A stretch of DNA of 22,649 nucleotides from JBEKYD01 sp049509915 (GTDB taxonomy: Bacteria > Acidobacteriota > Terriglobia > Bryobacterales > Bryobacteraceae), in the NCBI GenBank assembly GCA_049509915.1, contig JBEKZL010000190.1:1-22649 (forward strand), written 5' to 3'. Under the pieces are notes generated by a model that worked only from the letters and a program-made list of their open reading frames with translations, was not told where the DNA came from and searched no databases. Position numbers and translations under genes: made by a program. Shown here piece by piece: positions 14,870 to 22,649 of the stretch (its first letter is position 1; every line of letters starts with the position of its first letter).

Positions 14870-17800
14870 TCACTCCGATTCCAGGTCCCTGACCAGTGGA
14901 CGCGCAAAATCGCCCGCTCCGTGCGGCCTTTTTGCAGGGTCGAACTCCAGAGCGCCGGCCAGCATATCGATAGTTTCCTGGGAGAGTTTGACGTCCAGGC
15001 TTTGGAGCAGTTTCCGAACGCGGTCGGGAAGGTCCAGTGCGGCATCGGGCAGAAGGTCTTTCACCCGGCGTCCGGTGAGCATTTCAATCGCCAGCTTGGC
15101 CAGGCTGTAGATATCGCTTGCCGCTTCCGCGTAGCCGACGGCTTGCTCGGGCGCCATGTAATCGAAGCTGCCGGCGGCTCGCGAAAGGCCGTAAAGCGCC
15201 TCGTTGGCATCTTTGACGATGGCGATGGATATGGCGTCGAGCGCGCCGGCGATCTGCCGCAAAAGCCTTGCTGTGCGCCTGGGCGGCAGCGCACCGCGTT
15301 CGAGCGCCTCGCGCAAATTCCTGCCCTCGACGAACTCCATGACAAGGTACGGCGCGCCCGAGGGAGCGCTCCCGTGGGCGTAAATCGCAACCACATTGGG
15401 GTGGCGCACTCTCTGAAGCGCGGCCACCTCCTGCTCGAATCGGCGCTGGACCCAGGCCTTGTCCTTGACCTCGCCGCGAAAAACCTTTACGGCGCAGCGC
15501 TGTTTCTGGTCGCGGTCGTATCCCTCCATGACGTTGGCAAAACCGCCGCGCGCGAGAAGCGAACCCACTTCAAAACGCGAGTCCAGCAGCGTTCCCGCCA
15601 ACTCGTCAACCTCGGGCAACAGGGCCCCCACGCGCCAGGTAGCCAGGTCCGGCAGCAGTTCGGCCTCCTCGGCTTTGCGCCGGCGGCGCCACAGATAGCC
15701 GGCGCCTGCCAGCATGGTTGCGGCGATGGAATCAAGCAGCAGCAGCCAGGAGAGCCAGGCAGGACGCAGCACGGTGAAGGAACGGCCGACGGTTTCGGAC
15801 CATGGTCCAGTGAAGACCCGCCCTTGGACCTCCAGGGTATGCGCGCCCGAGGAAAGCGAGCCCAGCGGCAGATCGAGACTGCTCGATGCGCGCCAGGCCG
15901 GTTGCTCCGGCAGGATTCGGTACCGAAGACGCAGATTGTTCCGGCGGTCGAACTGCAACGACCCGATGTGGGCGGTGAGCCTCGATCCGTGCGGCATTGC
16001 ATCGACAGCTTCGGCCAGTCGGGGCGATTGTCCATCCCAGGAGAACGCAGATACAAAGATCTGCGGGGAGAACCGCGGCGCGACCAGGTCGGAAGGCGGC
16101 AGGTAATGAGCCAGGTCGTTGTCCGCGCCCCACCAAAGCGACCCGTCGTCGTCGACGTATACGCTCCCCGAGTTCATGCCGCCGGACGAAAATCCGTCGG
16201 ATGTATCCAACTTCAGCCACTTCCCGGCCTCCGCGTCACTCTGGTCGGCCACATAAATGGCCACGCCCCCGCCGCGCCAGAGCCAGCCGCGCCGGTCTAT
16301 GTCAATGGTGATACCGGGCTCTTCGATCCCGTCAGCGAGTCCGTACTGCCGGATGGCAAGGCCGCCGTCCGGGAGCGGCCGGATGAGCGCGATTTCGGGT
16401 CGGCCTAAATACGAATACCACACGTCGCCGTTGGGAAGTGGCGCCAGGGACCAGCATCCGTTTACTAGAAGGCCGTCCCGGGTGGTGAATTCTCTCCAGG
16501 CGCCATGTTCGTCTCTTTCCACCAGACCCCCGCTGTAGCAGGCCCACAGCTTGCGGGTCTGTTGCTCATACTTGATCGCGAGCACAGTCCGCGACGGTTG
16601 GGTCTGCAATGGATGATCCTCAAACTTCAGAATGTATTTGCTGCGCGCGAGCCGCCCTAGCCCCATCTGGCCCAGCCATATTTCGCCATCCGGGGTACTC
16701 GCCAGGCGCATGCCACCGGCGGGACGGCCCCTCTCCGTGCGAGCGACCACTCGGCCGTTTGTCTGCAACTGGATTGCGCCACCATCCTTGATTGCGGCTA
16801 CAAGATTCCCATGTTCCGCGCCCAGCAAAGCTGACACTAAAGTGCCCTCCTTGAAAGCGGCCACGGTTTCCCAGCGCATCCGGTCCTTGCTTAGCGCCGC
16901 AATCCGCTTGTAGAGCCCGGCGTACACGCGACCCCCACTACGTGCGATGGACCATGGGGTATCGATCAGTCCATCCCGGCTGGTCCAGCTCTCGATGCGG
17001 AACTCAGAGGCCAAACGGAATAGTCCCTGCCCGGTCGCGAGCCAGATAGTGCCATCATGAGCCAGGATGGCGTCGACGGGTGTCGGCAACCCGTTGGCGC
17101 GAGTTGCGACCCGGAAAGCGCCGGGACGGCCGACCGCGAGCAAGCTGCCGCCGATGAGGACCATTTTGCCGTCCGGCCCCTCACGCATGCGCGGCCGAAG
17201 AAATGCCCCGGCGAAAGGGGCGACACCGGGGCCGCTGCCACAGTCGTATACAGCTTCGCGGTCGCCGCCACCCCACCAGAGACACCCGAAACGGTCGCGC
17301 ATGACGGTCGGGTTCAAACCTCCAGGGAAGCCGGCGACTGGATGCCGGATCACCGGTAGTTGCCCTCCGGGCCGCCAGTGGGCCACGTCGTCAAGCCACA
17401 CCTCACTCCATCCTTTCCCGGGCCAGGGATAGAGCAGCATGCCGGCCGAATCGAGGGTCAGGGGTCCAGGAGAATCCAGACTCATGACGGCTTCGGTCGT
17501 CCACTTGTCCCCGGTGCGCTCGATTCTGAAAAGGGTGGTGCTGGCGGGAGCCTGCCCGAGCGGGCTCATGGCTGCGACAGCCAGGCCGGCTGAAGCGGCA
17601 ATTACGCTGACGGCCACTCCTTTGGCGATCTGCTTGACCTTGCCGTTCGCAAACCGGTACACGCCGGTATCCGCTCCGATCCAGATCCCGCCGCTGGCAT
17701 CTTCGTTGAACTGGTAGGCGTAGGTGTACACTGCCGGGAGGCCGTAGTCGCTGAGAAAGAAGAAACGCGTTCCATCGAAGCAGGCGGGCCGGAATCCTCC

Positions 17801-17989
17801 CAGCCACAAACGACCACGCGAGTCCTGAAACAGGTTTTCCACCCCGAGCGGCGATCCGGGTTCCCGGAGAAAGGGATATTGTTGCCCGAATGCGTCACGG
17901 CCGGGCGCGGCCAGCAAGCCCAGAAAAACAGCGCAGGACGAAATGGTGGTTCGGCCAAGCAAGGAGCTGTCCCGGGGAAACCCACCCAT
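14870..17989 (-). CDS. Propeller-sensor receptor with a Ser/Thr kinase-like domain lacking the catalytic loop
   Basis: A 1039-aa single-pass receptor. The signal segment is at about 15-35; a long periplasmic part has two-component-regulator-propeller motifs (DSRGRLWLGG at 56-65, GGIWIGADTGVYRF at 100-113, GTIWLATGQGLFRL at 313-326, DGEIWLG at 434-440); a Y_Y_Y-like domain is at about 665-740; the membrane helix is at about 743-767; and the cytoplasmic kinase fold is at about 806-1035. The kinase N-lobe is intact: ARGGFANV (813-820), Lys835 in AVKVF and Glu854 in FEQEV. APE (946-948), DIYSLAK and the C-lobe also remain. Between GALDAI (915-920) and SIAIVKD (921-927) the expected HRDLKPEN loop and DFG aspartate are missing, with the frame kept. 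Only 94 residues separate Glu854 from Glu948, against about 115-125 in active kinases. Probably a pseudokinase. The start is the ATG at 17989; no Shine-Dalgarno was seen. Confidence 0.88.
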   Translation of the reverse strand: MGGFPRDSSLLGRTTISSCAVFLGLLAAPGRDAFGQQYPFLREPGSPLGVENLFQDSRGRLWLGGFRPACFDGTRFFFLSDYGLPAVYTYAYQFNEDASGGIWIGADTGVYRFANGKVKQIAKGVAVSVIAASAGLAVAAMSPLGQAPASTTLFRIERTGDKWTTEAVMSLDSPGPLTLDSAGMLLYPWPGKGWSEVWLDDVAHWRPGGQLPVIRHPVAGFPGGLNPTVMRDRFGCLWWGGGDREAVYDCGSGPGVAPFAGAFLRPRMREGPDGKMVLIGGSLLAVGRPGAFRVATRANGLPTPVDAILAHDGTIWLATGQGLFRLASEFRIESWTSRDGLIDTPWSIARSGGRVYAGLYKRIAALSKDRMRWETVAAFKEGTLVSALLGAEHGNLVAAIKDGGAIQLQTNGRVVARTERGRPAGGMRLASTPDGEIWLGQMGLGRLARSKYILKFEDHPLQTQPSRTVLAIKYEQQTRKLWACYSGGLVERDEHGAWREFTTRDGLLVNGCWSLAPLPNGDVWYSYLGRPEIALIRPLPDGGLAIRQYGLADGIEEPGITIDIDRRGWLWRGGGVAIYVADQSDAEAGKWLKLDTSDGFSSGGMNSGSVYVDDDGSLWWGADNDLAHYLPPSDLVAPRFSPQIFVSAFSWDGQSPRLAEAVDAMPHGSRLTAHIGSLQFDRRNNLRLRYRILPEQPAWRASSSLDLPLGSLSSGAHTLEVQGRVFTGPWSETVGRSFTVLRPAWLSWLLLLDSIAATMLAGAGYLWRRRRKAEEAELLPDLATWRVGALLPEVDELAGTLLDSRFEVGSLLARGGFANVMEGYDRDQKQRCAVKVFRGEVKDKAWVQRRFEQEVAALQRVRHPNVVAIYAHGSAPSGAPYLVMEFVEGRNLREALERGALPPRRTARLLRQIAGALDAISIAIVKDANEALYGLSRAAGSFDYMAPEQAVGYAEAASDIYSLAKLAIEMLTGRRVKDLLPDAALDLPDRVRKLLQSLDVKLSQETIDMLAGALEFDPAKRPHGAGDFARPLVRDLESE

Positions 17990-18089
17990 AGACGTACTAG
18001 ATATACAATAACTTTGGCGTCTCTGTCCGCCCCGCGTATCTGTATCTGCGCAGGGCTTGCCCCTCGCCGCCCCGGAAAGTTTCCGCTAT

Positions 18090-18475
18090 TTAGAGCCCCA
18101 GCGCTTCCACAATTGCGCCGATTTCGCCCGATCCGACCTCTATGACCGCGTCCAGCGTGTCCGGCGTGGCCCGCTCGTCGAAGGCCTGGAATAAAACGAT
18201 CTTGGCGATTGCGTAGCGCTCCGCGGCCGTCAGCGTTCGCTGGTTGGCGCTCTCCCAAACCGCTATGCCGGCGTGGCCCTGCCGTATCGCGGTTTCGCGC
18301 CAGTTCTTCCGGTCCGCTCGGTCGCCGCCTGCCCCCGCTCGTCCACCCGGAATCCCCGATAAAAATAGTGGTAAACATAGCCGCTTTGTGCGCTATAGAT
18401 CTTTTCCCGCGGCTCGCGCGGCGCCCCGCTCAGGGGCGTGGCGACGGGTTTATTGGAGAAAAGCCTGCGGAACAT
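18090..18475 (-). pseudogene. Small protein gene broken by a frameshift
   Basis: Two abutting frames together give a coherent protein of about 128 aa. The first part begins MFRRLFSNKPVATPLSG and runs through SGYVYHYFYRGFRVDERG. The second part, in another frame, reads RKNWRETAIRQGHAGIAVWESANQRTLTAAERYAIAKIVLFQAFDERATP and ends EIGAIVEALGL before a TAA at 18090-18092. The second half has strongly protein-like composition but no start of its own. From 18475 to 18090 the length is 386 bases, one short of a whole number of codons, consistent with one missing base. A C5 run at 18332-18336 is a candidate site. I do not recognise the family. A TATACT box (18490-18495) lies just upstream. The gene lies upstream of the receptor on the same strand, 100 bases away. 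Confidence 0.65.
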
Positions 18476-18899
18476 AGGGTCTCTACCCCAGTATAGACAA
18501 CAGACCATCGGAGCTATTGACATAACTCAAAACCGGAGGCAAACTGAATATGGAATCAGAAGCGACTTGGTTCCGAGATCGTCTGATTACAAGCCAGCCC
18601 ACCTTGGGTTTGGCGGGAGGTGCTTGATAGAACCGGACCAGAGTGAGGGCGGTCGGGTTTCGTACGAGTGAGCGTGCTGTACAGAGAGTCTTCCGCGATC
18701 GGATATTACCGGGCCAAGCGGTACTGGCCGAGCGCACCCAGTGCGCACAAATGATGATCGGTGGTTGGTTTTCTGAGCGAGCGAAGTACGGAACGGCCGC
18801 CCTTTCCTTTTTTTCTTTCCACCCCCTCGCTCCTCTCCCCCGATTGTCTCGGGTCTGAAACCTTCACCTAGTGTACACTGGAACAAGTCTTTTTATTTT
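18476..18899. other. Divergent intergenic region before the mqnD-like gene
   Basis: No gene was supported in 424 bases. It contains the TATACT box of the minus-strand gene (18490-18495), a pyrimidine-rich stretch on the plus strand (about 18798-18842), and a 10-base perfect palindrome AGTGTACACT (18870-18879) that includes a possible -10 (TACACT, 18874-18879) of the plus-strand gene. The palindrome could be an operator. Confidence 0.4.
18490..18495 (-). promoter_or_regulatory. Predicted -10 box of the broken small gene
   Basis: The minus strand reads TATACT, 14 bases before the ATG at 18475. The leader would be about eight bases. No convincing -35. Confidence 0.4.
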
Positions 18900-19745
18900 A
18901 TGAATTCGGCTTCTCACCGGGAAATTGTCAGCGCCCACAGTCCAGATTCCGACGATGCATTCATGTTCTATGGGCTTGCGACCAAGAAAGTGCGGTCGCC
19001 GAAGATCTCTTTCCGGCACGTGCTCGAAGATATTGAGACGCTCAACCGGAAAGCCATCGAGGGGCAATACGATCTCACTGCCATTTCGTACCACGCCTAT
19101 CCTTACGTTTGTGACAAGTACGTGTTGATGGCCAGCGGCTCCAGCATCGGCGACGGCTATGGCCCTATGATCGTGTCCGCGCGGCCCATGGAGCCCGAAG
19201 AGCTGAAAGGCAAGCGCGTTGCCATCCCCGGCAAATTGACGTCTTCCTACCTAGCCGCCCGCCTTTTCGAGCCGGATTTCGAGCCAGTGGTCACCCGCTT
19301 CGATAAGATCCTGGACGCCGTGCGGGAACGCACCGCCGATGCCGGGCTGATCATCCACGAAGCCCAGTTGACTTACGACCGCCAGGGTTTTCACCGCGTA
19401 GTCGACCTGGGTCGTTGGTTCAAAAGCACATACGATCTTCCCCTGCCGCTCGGTGGCAACGTGCTGTTGCGTAGCCTCGGAGTCGAAATCCAGAGCGAAT
19501 GTTGCCGCTTGATGCGCGAGAGCATTCAGTACGCTCTCGATAACCACGACGAAGCACTGTCCTATGCGCTCCAGTTCGCCCGAGAGCTCGAAACCCGCCA
19601 GGCCGAGAAATTCGTCGGCATGTACGTCAACCACTACACCCTGGATGCGGGAGAAGTGGTGCCCCGCGCCGTGCAGAATCTGCTCGACCTCGGCTACGAA
19701 GCCGGCGTCGTCCCGCACAGAATCGCCGTCGAGTTCGTTCGCTAA
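18900..19745 (+). CDS. MqnD-family protein (1,4-dihydroxy-6-naphthoate synthase-like)
   Basis: A 281-aa protein with the periplasmic-binding-protein fold of the MqnA/MqnD family and no signal peptide, so cytosolic. MqnD cleaves cyclic dehypoxanthinyl futalosine to 1,4-dihydroxy-6-naphthoate in the futalosine route to menaquinone. The VLEDIETLNRKAIEGQYDL segment (41-59), the IPGKLTSSYLA stretch near 109-119, the catalytic-type His153 in LIIHEAQLTY and the LPLPLGGN loop match MqnD closely. The N-terminal motif is HSPDSDDAF (13-21) rather than the usual SPCPNDTF, a variant seen in a broader subgroup whose activity I cannot vouch for. The ATG at 18900 has a T-rich leader and no Shine-Dalgarno. 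The next gene starts 208 bases later. Confidence 0.82.
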   Translation: MNSASHREIVSAHSPDSDDAFMFYGLATKKVRSPKISFRHVLEDIETLNRKAIEGQYDLTAISYHAYPYVCDKYVLMASGSSIGDGYGPMIVSARPMEPEELKGKRVAIPGKLTSSYLAARLFEPDFEPVVTRFDKILDAVRERTADAGLIIHEAQLTYDRQGFHRVVDLGRWFKSTYDLPLPLGGNVLLRSLGVEIQSECCRLMRESIQYALDNHDEALSYALQFARELETRQAEKFVGMYVNHYTLDAGEVVPRAVQNLLDLGYEAGVVPHRIAVEFVR

Positions 19746-19941
19746 CCATGGTGCTGTGCCGCTAAGTCGCGGCGCACGTCTGGCGCATCGGCCGGAAAAA
19801 GGCAAATTCGAGCCGCCGATCAACCCGGGTAAGAGCGGATAAATCGTTTGGGTTTTTCGATGGCTGTTCGTCGGCGGCTATATTTCTTCTCCCGGATCGG
19901 TTAAACGCTCGCATCGGCAGAAGGCCGCCGCCCAGTCGAGT

Positions 19942-19947
19942 TACAGT
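19942..19947 (+). promoter_or_regulatory. Predicted -10 box of the HEAT-repeat gene
   Basis: TACAGT ends six bases before the ATG at 19954, so transcription would begin at the start codon itself (leaderless mRNA). There is no Shine-Dalgarno. Confidence 0.4.
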
Positions 19948-19953
19948 AGAGAC

Positions 19954-21225
19954 ATGGTTCGTCTTCGAAACGTAGCTCCGGTTCTGGCGTTTGCGGCGGC
20001 GCTGGCGGCACAACAAGCTGCGCGTCCCAAGGATGTTCGCGAGGCCGCCAAGGCCGGTCCAAACGCCGTCCCCCGGTTGGCTCAATATCTTACTGATCCC
20101 AGCATAGATGTGCGCGCCGAGGCGGTCAAACAGATCATCGAGATTGGGCCGCCGCGCAGCCTGGATCCGCTGCTGGTGGCTACTCGCGACGCCGACGCCC
20201 AGATTCAGATCCTGGCCACCGATGGGCTGGTCAACTTTTACCTGCCGGGATATTTCAGGAGCGGCGTGGGCGCGTCGTTGCGCCGCGTGGGCACGGACAT
20301 TAAGGGCAGATTTACCGATACCAATGACCAGGTGATCGACCGTTACATTACGGTTCGGCCCGAAGTGGTGACCGCCCTGGTGGCAGTACTGGACAATGGC
20401 GCCACTCGCGACGCGAAAGCCAATGCCGCGCGCGCCTTGGGCGTGCTGCGTGCCTCCGCCGCGGTCGACGAGCTGGTTACCGCCACCCATTCCAAGGACA
20501 GCGTTCTGATCTACGAGACGGTGGTGGCCCTCGAAAAGATTCGCGTCGAAGCTGCCGCGCCGCACCTGGAATTCCTAATGAACGATTTGGATCCCAAGGT
20601 CCAGGTCGTGGCCATCGAAGCGGTCGGATTGCTGCGCGACCTGAACGCCCGCTCCGGCCTGATCGATGTTCTGAACCGCAGCGGCAACATCCGTGTCAAG
20701 CGCTCCGCGCTCACTTCCCTGGCGATGCTGCCGGCCGAAACCAATCGCGCCGTCTACCAGCAGTACATTCGCGACAAGGACGACAAACTGCGGGCATCCG
20801 CAGCCGAAGGCTTCGCCCGCCTCCGCAATCCGGTCGACACTCCCATGCTGGACCAAGCCTGGAAGGACGAAGTGAAGCCACCGGCTCGTCTGGCGCTGGC
20901 TTTCGCTCTGGTTATGCACGGCCAGGTCGGATGGAGCGAGTTCAGCCCGCTTCAATTCCTCGTCAACAACCTGGATTCGGCTTCCTATAGCGGAATCGCT
21001 GAGCCATATTTGACGGAATTGGCACGCGATAACGCCGTCAGGACGGCACTGTACGGCCCGCTGGGGAGCGGAACCAAGCTGGAAAAAATCGGATTGGTCC
21101 AAGTGTTGGGCGCCAGTGGGGACCAACGCAGCCTTGAGGAACTGAACAAGCTTAAGGACGACCCGAACCCGGAGGTTGCGCAGGCCGCGCTCACGGCCGT
21201 GCGCAACCTGCAATCCAGGCTCTGA
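19954..21225 (+). CDS. Exported HEAT-repeat protein
   Basis: A 423-aa protein with an N-terminal signal peptide (VAPVLAFAAALAAQQA) followed by an alpha-helical solenoid. HEAT-like units are clear at PNAVPRLAQYLTDPSIDVRAEAVKQI (about 36-61), VTALVAVLDNGATRDAKANAARALG, APHLEFLMNDLDPKVQVVAIEAVGLL, LIDVLNRSGNIRVKRSALTSLAM and, at the end, LEELNKLKDDPNPEVAQAALTAVRNL. Such proteins act as scaffolds for protein contacts, here in the periplasm or at the envelope; no enzyme motif is present. Its partner is unknown. The gene is on its own, between the mqnD-like gene and a convergent small gene five bases past its stop. Confidence 0.88.
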   Translation: MVRLRNVAPVLAFAAALAAQQAARPKDVREAAKAGPNAVPRLAQYLTDPSIDVRAEAVKQIIEIGPPRSLDPLLVATRDADAQIQILATDGLVNFYLPGYFRSGVGASLRRVGTDIKGRFTDTNDQVIDRYITVRPEVVTALVAVLDNGATRDAKANAARALGVLRASAAVDELVTATHSKDSVLIYETVVALEKIRVEAAAPHLEFLMNDLDPKVQVVAIEAVGLLRDLNARSGLIDVLNRSGNIRVKRSALTSLAMLPAETNRAVYQQYIRDKDDKLRASAAEGFARLRNPVDTPMLDQAWKDEVKPPARLALAFALVMHGQVGWSEFSPLQFLVNNLDSASYSGIAEPYLTELARDNAVRTALYGPLGSGTKLEKIGLVQVLGASGDQRSLEELNKLKDDPNPEVAQAALTAVRNLQSRL

Positions 21226-21230
21226 ACCTT

Positions 21231-21440
21231 CTATTTGGCCTTCTTCTGCTTCTGCTGGCCGACGCGCACTTTGAAGTGTCCTGCCTTGGCTTCTTGAAAC
21301 GCCTTGTGGTCGTGGCGCACCACGGCATCCGCCAGGTACCGGTCGACGTCCGCTTCTTTGGGCAGCACCGCCATCAGGGTGAAGTTGTCATTGCAGGTCG
21401 GGCAGTAGGGCCGGAACCGTTTCACGTTGGGAATTGCCAT
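21231..21440 (-). CDS. Small basic protein with one CxxC motif
   Basis: A 69-aa protein: MAIPNVKRFRPYCPTCNDNFTLM with Cys13 and Cys16, a middle helix (DRYLADAVVRHDHKAFQEA), and a lysine-rich tail (VRVGQQKQKKAK). A single CxxC could bind zinc as a dimer or act as a redox pair; the basic tail suggests nucleic acid or ribosome contact. No family name is recognised. A perfect TATAAT with extended TG lies nine bases upstream of the ATG, so the gene is well supported and its message nearly leaderless. It is convergent with the HEAT gene. Confidence 0.7.
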   Translation of the reverse strand: MAIPNVKRFRPYCPTCNDNFTLMAVLPKEADVDRYLADAVVRHDHKAFQEAKAGHFKVRVGQQKQKKAK

Positions 21441-21449
21441 AACGCCAAC

Positions 21450-21458
21450 ATTATATCA
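21450..21458 (-). promoter_or_regulatory. Extended consensus -10 promoter
   Basis: The minus strand reads TGATATAAT, the best match to a sigma-70 extended -10 in the window, nine bases before the ATG at 21440. No -35 like TTGACA is needed or seen. Confidence 0.65.
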
Positions 21459-21543
21459 AACCGATACCGGTCGCTTGGCGGCACCCATCGAATCGCTCCC
21501 TCCACTCTCTTCCGGGGGTGCACGTCGGATTTGGGGGATGGGA

Positions 21544-22649
21544 TCACGCGGCCGGCCGTTCTGAGCGACGTTCCCAGAAATCCTCGTAGCGTCCGCTGAG
21601 TTTGGAACAGCGCAGAGCGATGATAGCGTTTGCGCCGCCTACGGTCCAGTGCATGCCAGCCCGCTTGAGTCTGGTACCGACAACCACTTTGCAGCCGGCC
21701 TCGACGACCCCGGTAGCGGTGCATAAACCCTGTTGGTGAAACTCCGGATATCTCATGCGGTCTCGATTGTTGCGGATATAGTCGGCGCACTCCAGCGCTT
21801 CTTCGTATTTGGGTGCATGGCGATGCAGTGCTTTCCGTAGAGATTTCATACGGCCCTCGTCGAGTTCCTCATAGCGCCGCTGAATCCATTTCTTGCCTTG
21901 TTCGCTGTCGCCATAGATGGTCTTGCCGACCTTGCTCAGGTGCTCCTTGGCGTGGAAGCGGTCGAGGATCTGAATGGCTTGCGGGAACAATTCTTTGGCG
22001 GTGTTCCAAATCCAGGCGGAGCCATCGCCCAGCACGACGCACCGGGAAGCATGCGTGAAACCGCGGCGAGTCGCTTCGCGGAGCACCCGCTCCGCGAACT
22101 CGCTCCGCTCGGGACAAGTGTCGAGAGAGGCGGCGCTTTCGATCGCAGCCGAATAGGTGATCGAGCCGGGATCGCGCACCGGCTTGCCTTCCTCATCCCG
22201 CGATTCCGCGGTCCACATAGTGACAAGTTTGGCCTCGCGAGTTTTTGCGGAGCCATCCGACTGCTTGCCCGCGCGGCCCGCCACTTCGGACTTGCGCATC
22301 GGCACACCAGTACCGTCCATCCCCAAATACATCGTCGGAGCTACTTCGCCCATCCGTTCCACGCAACTGCATTCGTCGGCCGCAATCTCGGCGCCTAACG
22401 CCTCGGCGGCTCGTTCCACCTGACTGACGCTTACTTCGACCCCCGCCAATTCATGGAGTAACGCGCTGCTTTCCTCAAAGCTCCCCAGCGCCGCAGTGGT
22501 GCCGGTCATCCGCAGGACTCCTGGCGTGAGGGAAAACATCTCCAGCCTTAAATGGCGGTCGCGCGGGCAGAATCCACTCTGGCAGTTGGTACAGTGATAA
22601 TAGGCCCGCTCCAAGTGCAACGGACCCAGTACGCTTTCGAACGTCTTCC
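21544..22649 (-). mobile_element. ISKra4-family transposase, N-terminus beyond the window
   Basis: The frame runs uninterrupted to the window edge (KTFESVLGP precedes LHLERAYYHC), so the gene is cut by the window rather than broken; at least 367 residues are visible. A zinc-finger-like YYHCTNCQSGFCPRD is followed by a DDE-type core: MYLGMDGTGVPM (first Asp), VVLGDGSAWIWN (second Asp), ILDRFHAKEHL, and GVVEAGCKVVVGTRLKRAGMHW (Glu). This fits ISKra4-family transposases. The TGA lies at 21544-21546. The element's downstream end is probably just past this; a G-rich GGGGGTGCACG at 21514-21524 is a candidate terminal sequence, unconfirmed because the other end is outside the window. No frameshift is seen, so it may be active. 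Confidence 0.88.

Noticed and set aside
14849..16408. 519-codon open frame on the plus strand inside the receptor gene
   Set aside because: The opposite strand carries clear propeller, Y_Y_Y and kinase motifs; this frame has none.
1..22649. CRISPR array, rRNA genes or phage genes
   Set aside because: No regularly spaced direct repeats, no rRNA-like blocks and no phage structural or integrase genes were seen.

Overview
The window looks like chromosome from an acidobacterium of the Solibacter/Bryobacter type. The best taxonomic pointer is the secreted protein at 12175-14029. Its C-terminal ~240 residues match, from memory, the module described as the Solibacter C-terminal domain (TIGR03437). 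GC-rich coding, GTG/TTG starts, a planctomycete/acidobacterial-type ECF sigma factor, a propeller-sensor kinase and the yacL-ispD-ispF block fit this. No search could be run.

Layout. Positions 2-77 hold a long imperfect palindrome. Next come a stand-alone nuoB (-), a small membrane-anchored protein (+), two adjacent metallophosphoesterases (-) and an exported MetX-like alpha/beta hydrolase (-). GTP-dependent PEP carboxykinase (+) follows, then a tight operon of a PIN-TRAM membrane protein, ispD and ispF (+). After a small zinc-ribbon protein (-) and an unrecognised 156-aa protein (-) comes purA (+). The right part has the secreted TIGR03437-type protein (-, frameshifted), a divergent ECF sigma factor (+) and a 1039-aa propeller/Y_Y_Y/kinase receptor (-) that has lost its kinase catalytic loop. 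It ends with a second frameshifted small gene (-), an MqnD-family protein (+), an exported HEAT-repeat protein (+), a small CxxC protein (-) and an ISKra4-type transposase (-) cut by the window edge.

How the genes work together. Most are housekeeping: respiration (nuoB, possibly menaquinone through the MqnD-like protein), gluconeogenesis (pckG), isoprenoid precursors (ispD, ispF) and purines (purA). The exception is 12.2-18.0 kb, where a sigma factor, a membrane sensor with a kinase-like cytoplasmic domain and a secreted surface-type protein sit together. I read this as a candidate envelope-sensing module. The sensor appears catalytically dead and the surface protein is frameshifted, so the module may be decaying or may work without phosphotransfer.

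A recurring regulatory feature is an extended -10 box (TGn followed by a TAnnnT-like hexamer) just upstream of genes, with very short or no 5' leaders. No rRNA, tRNA or CRISPR array was seen.
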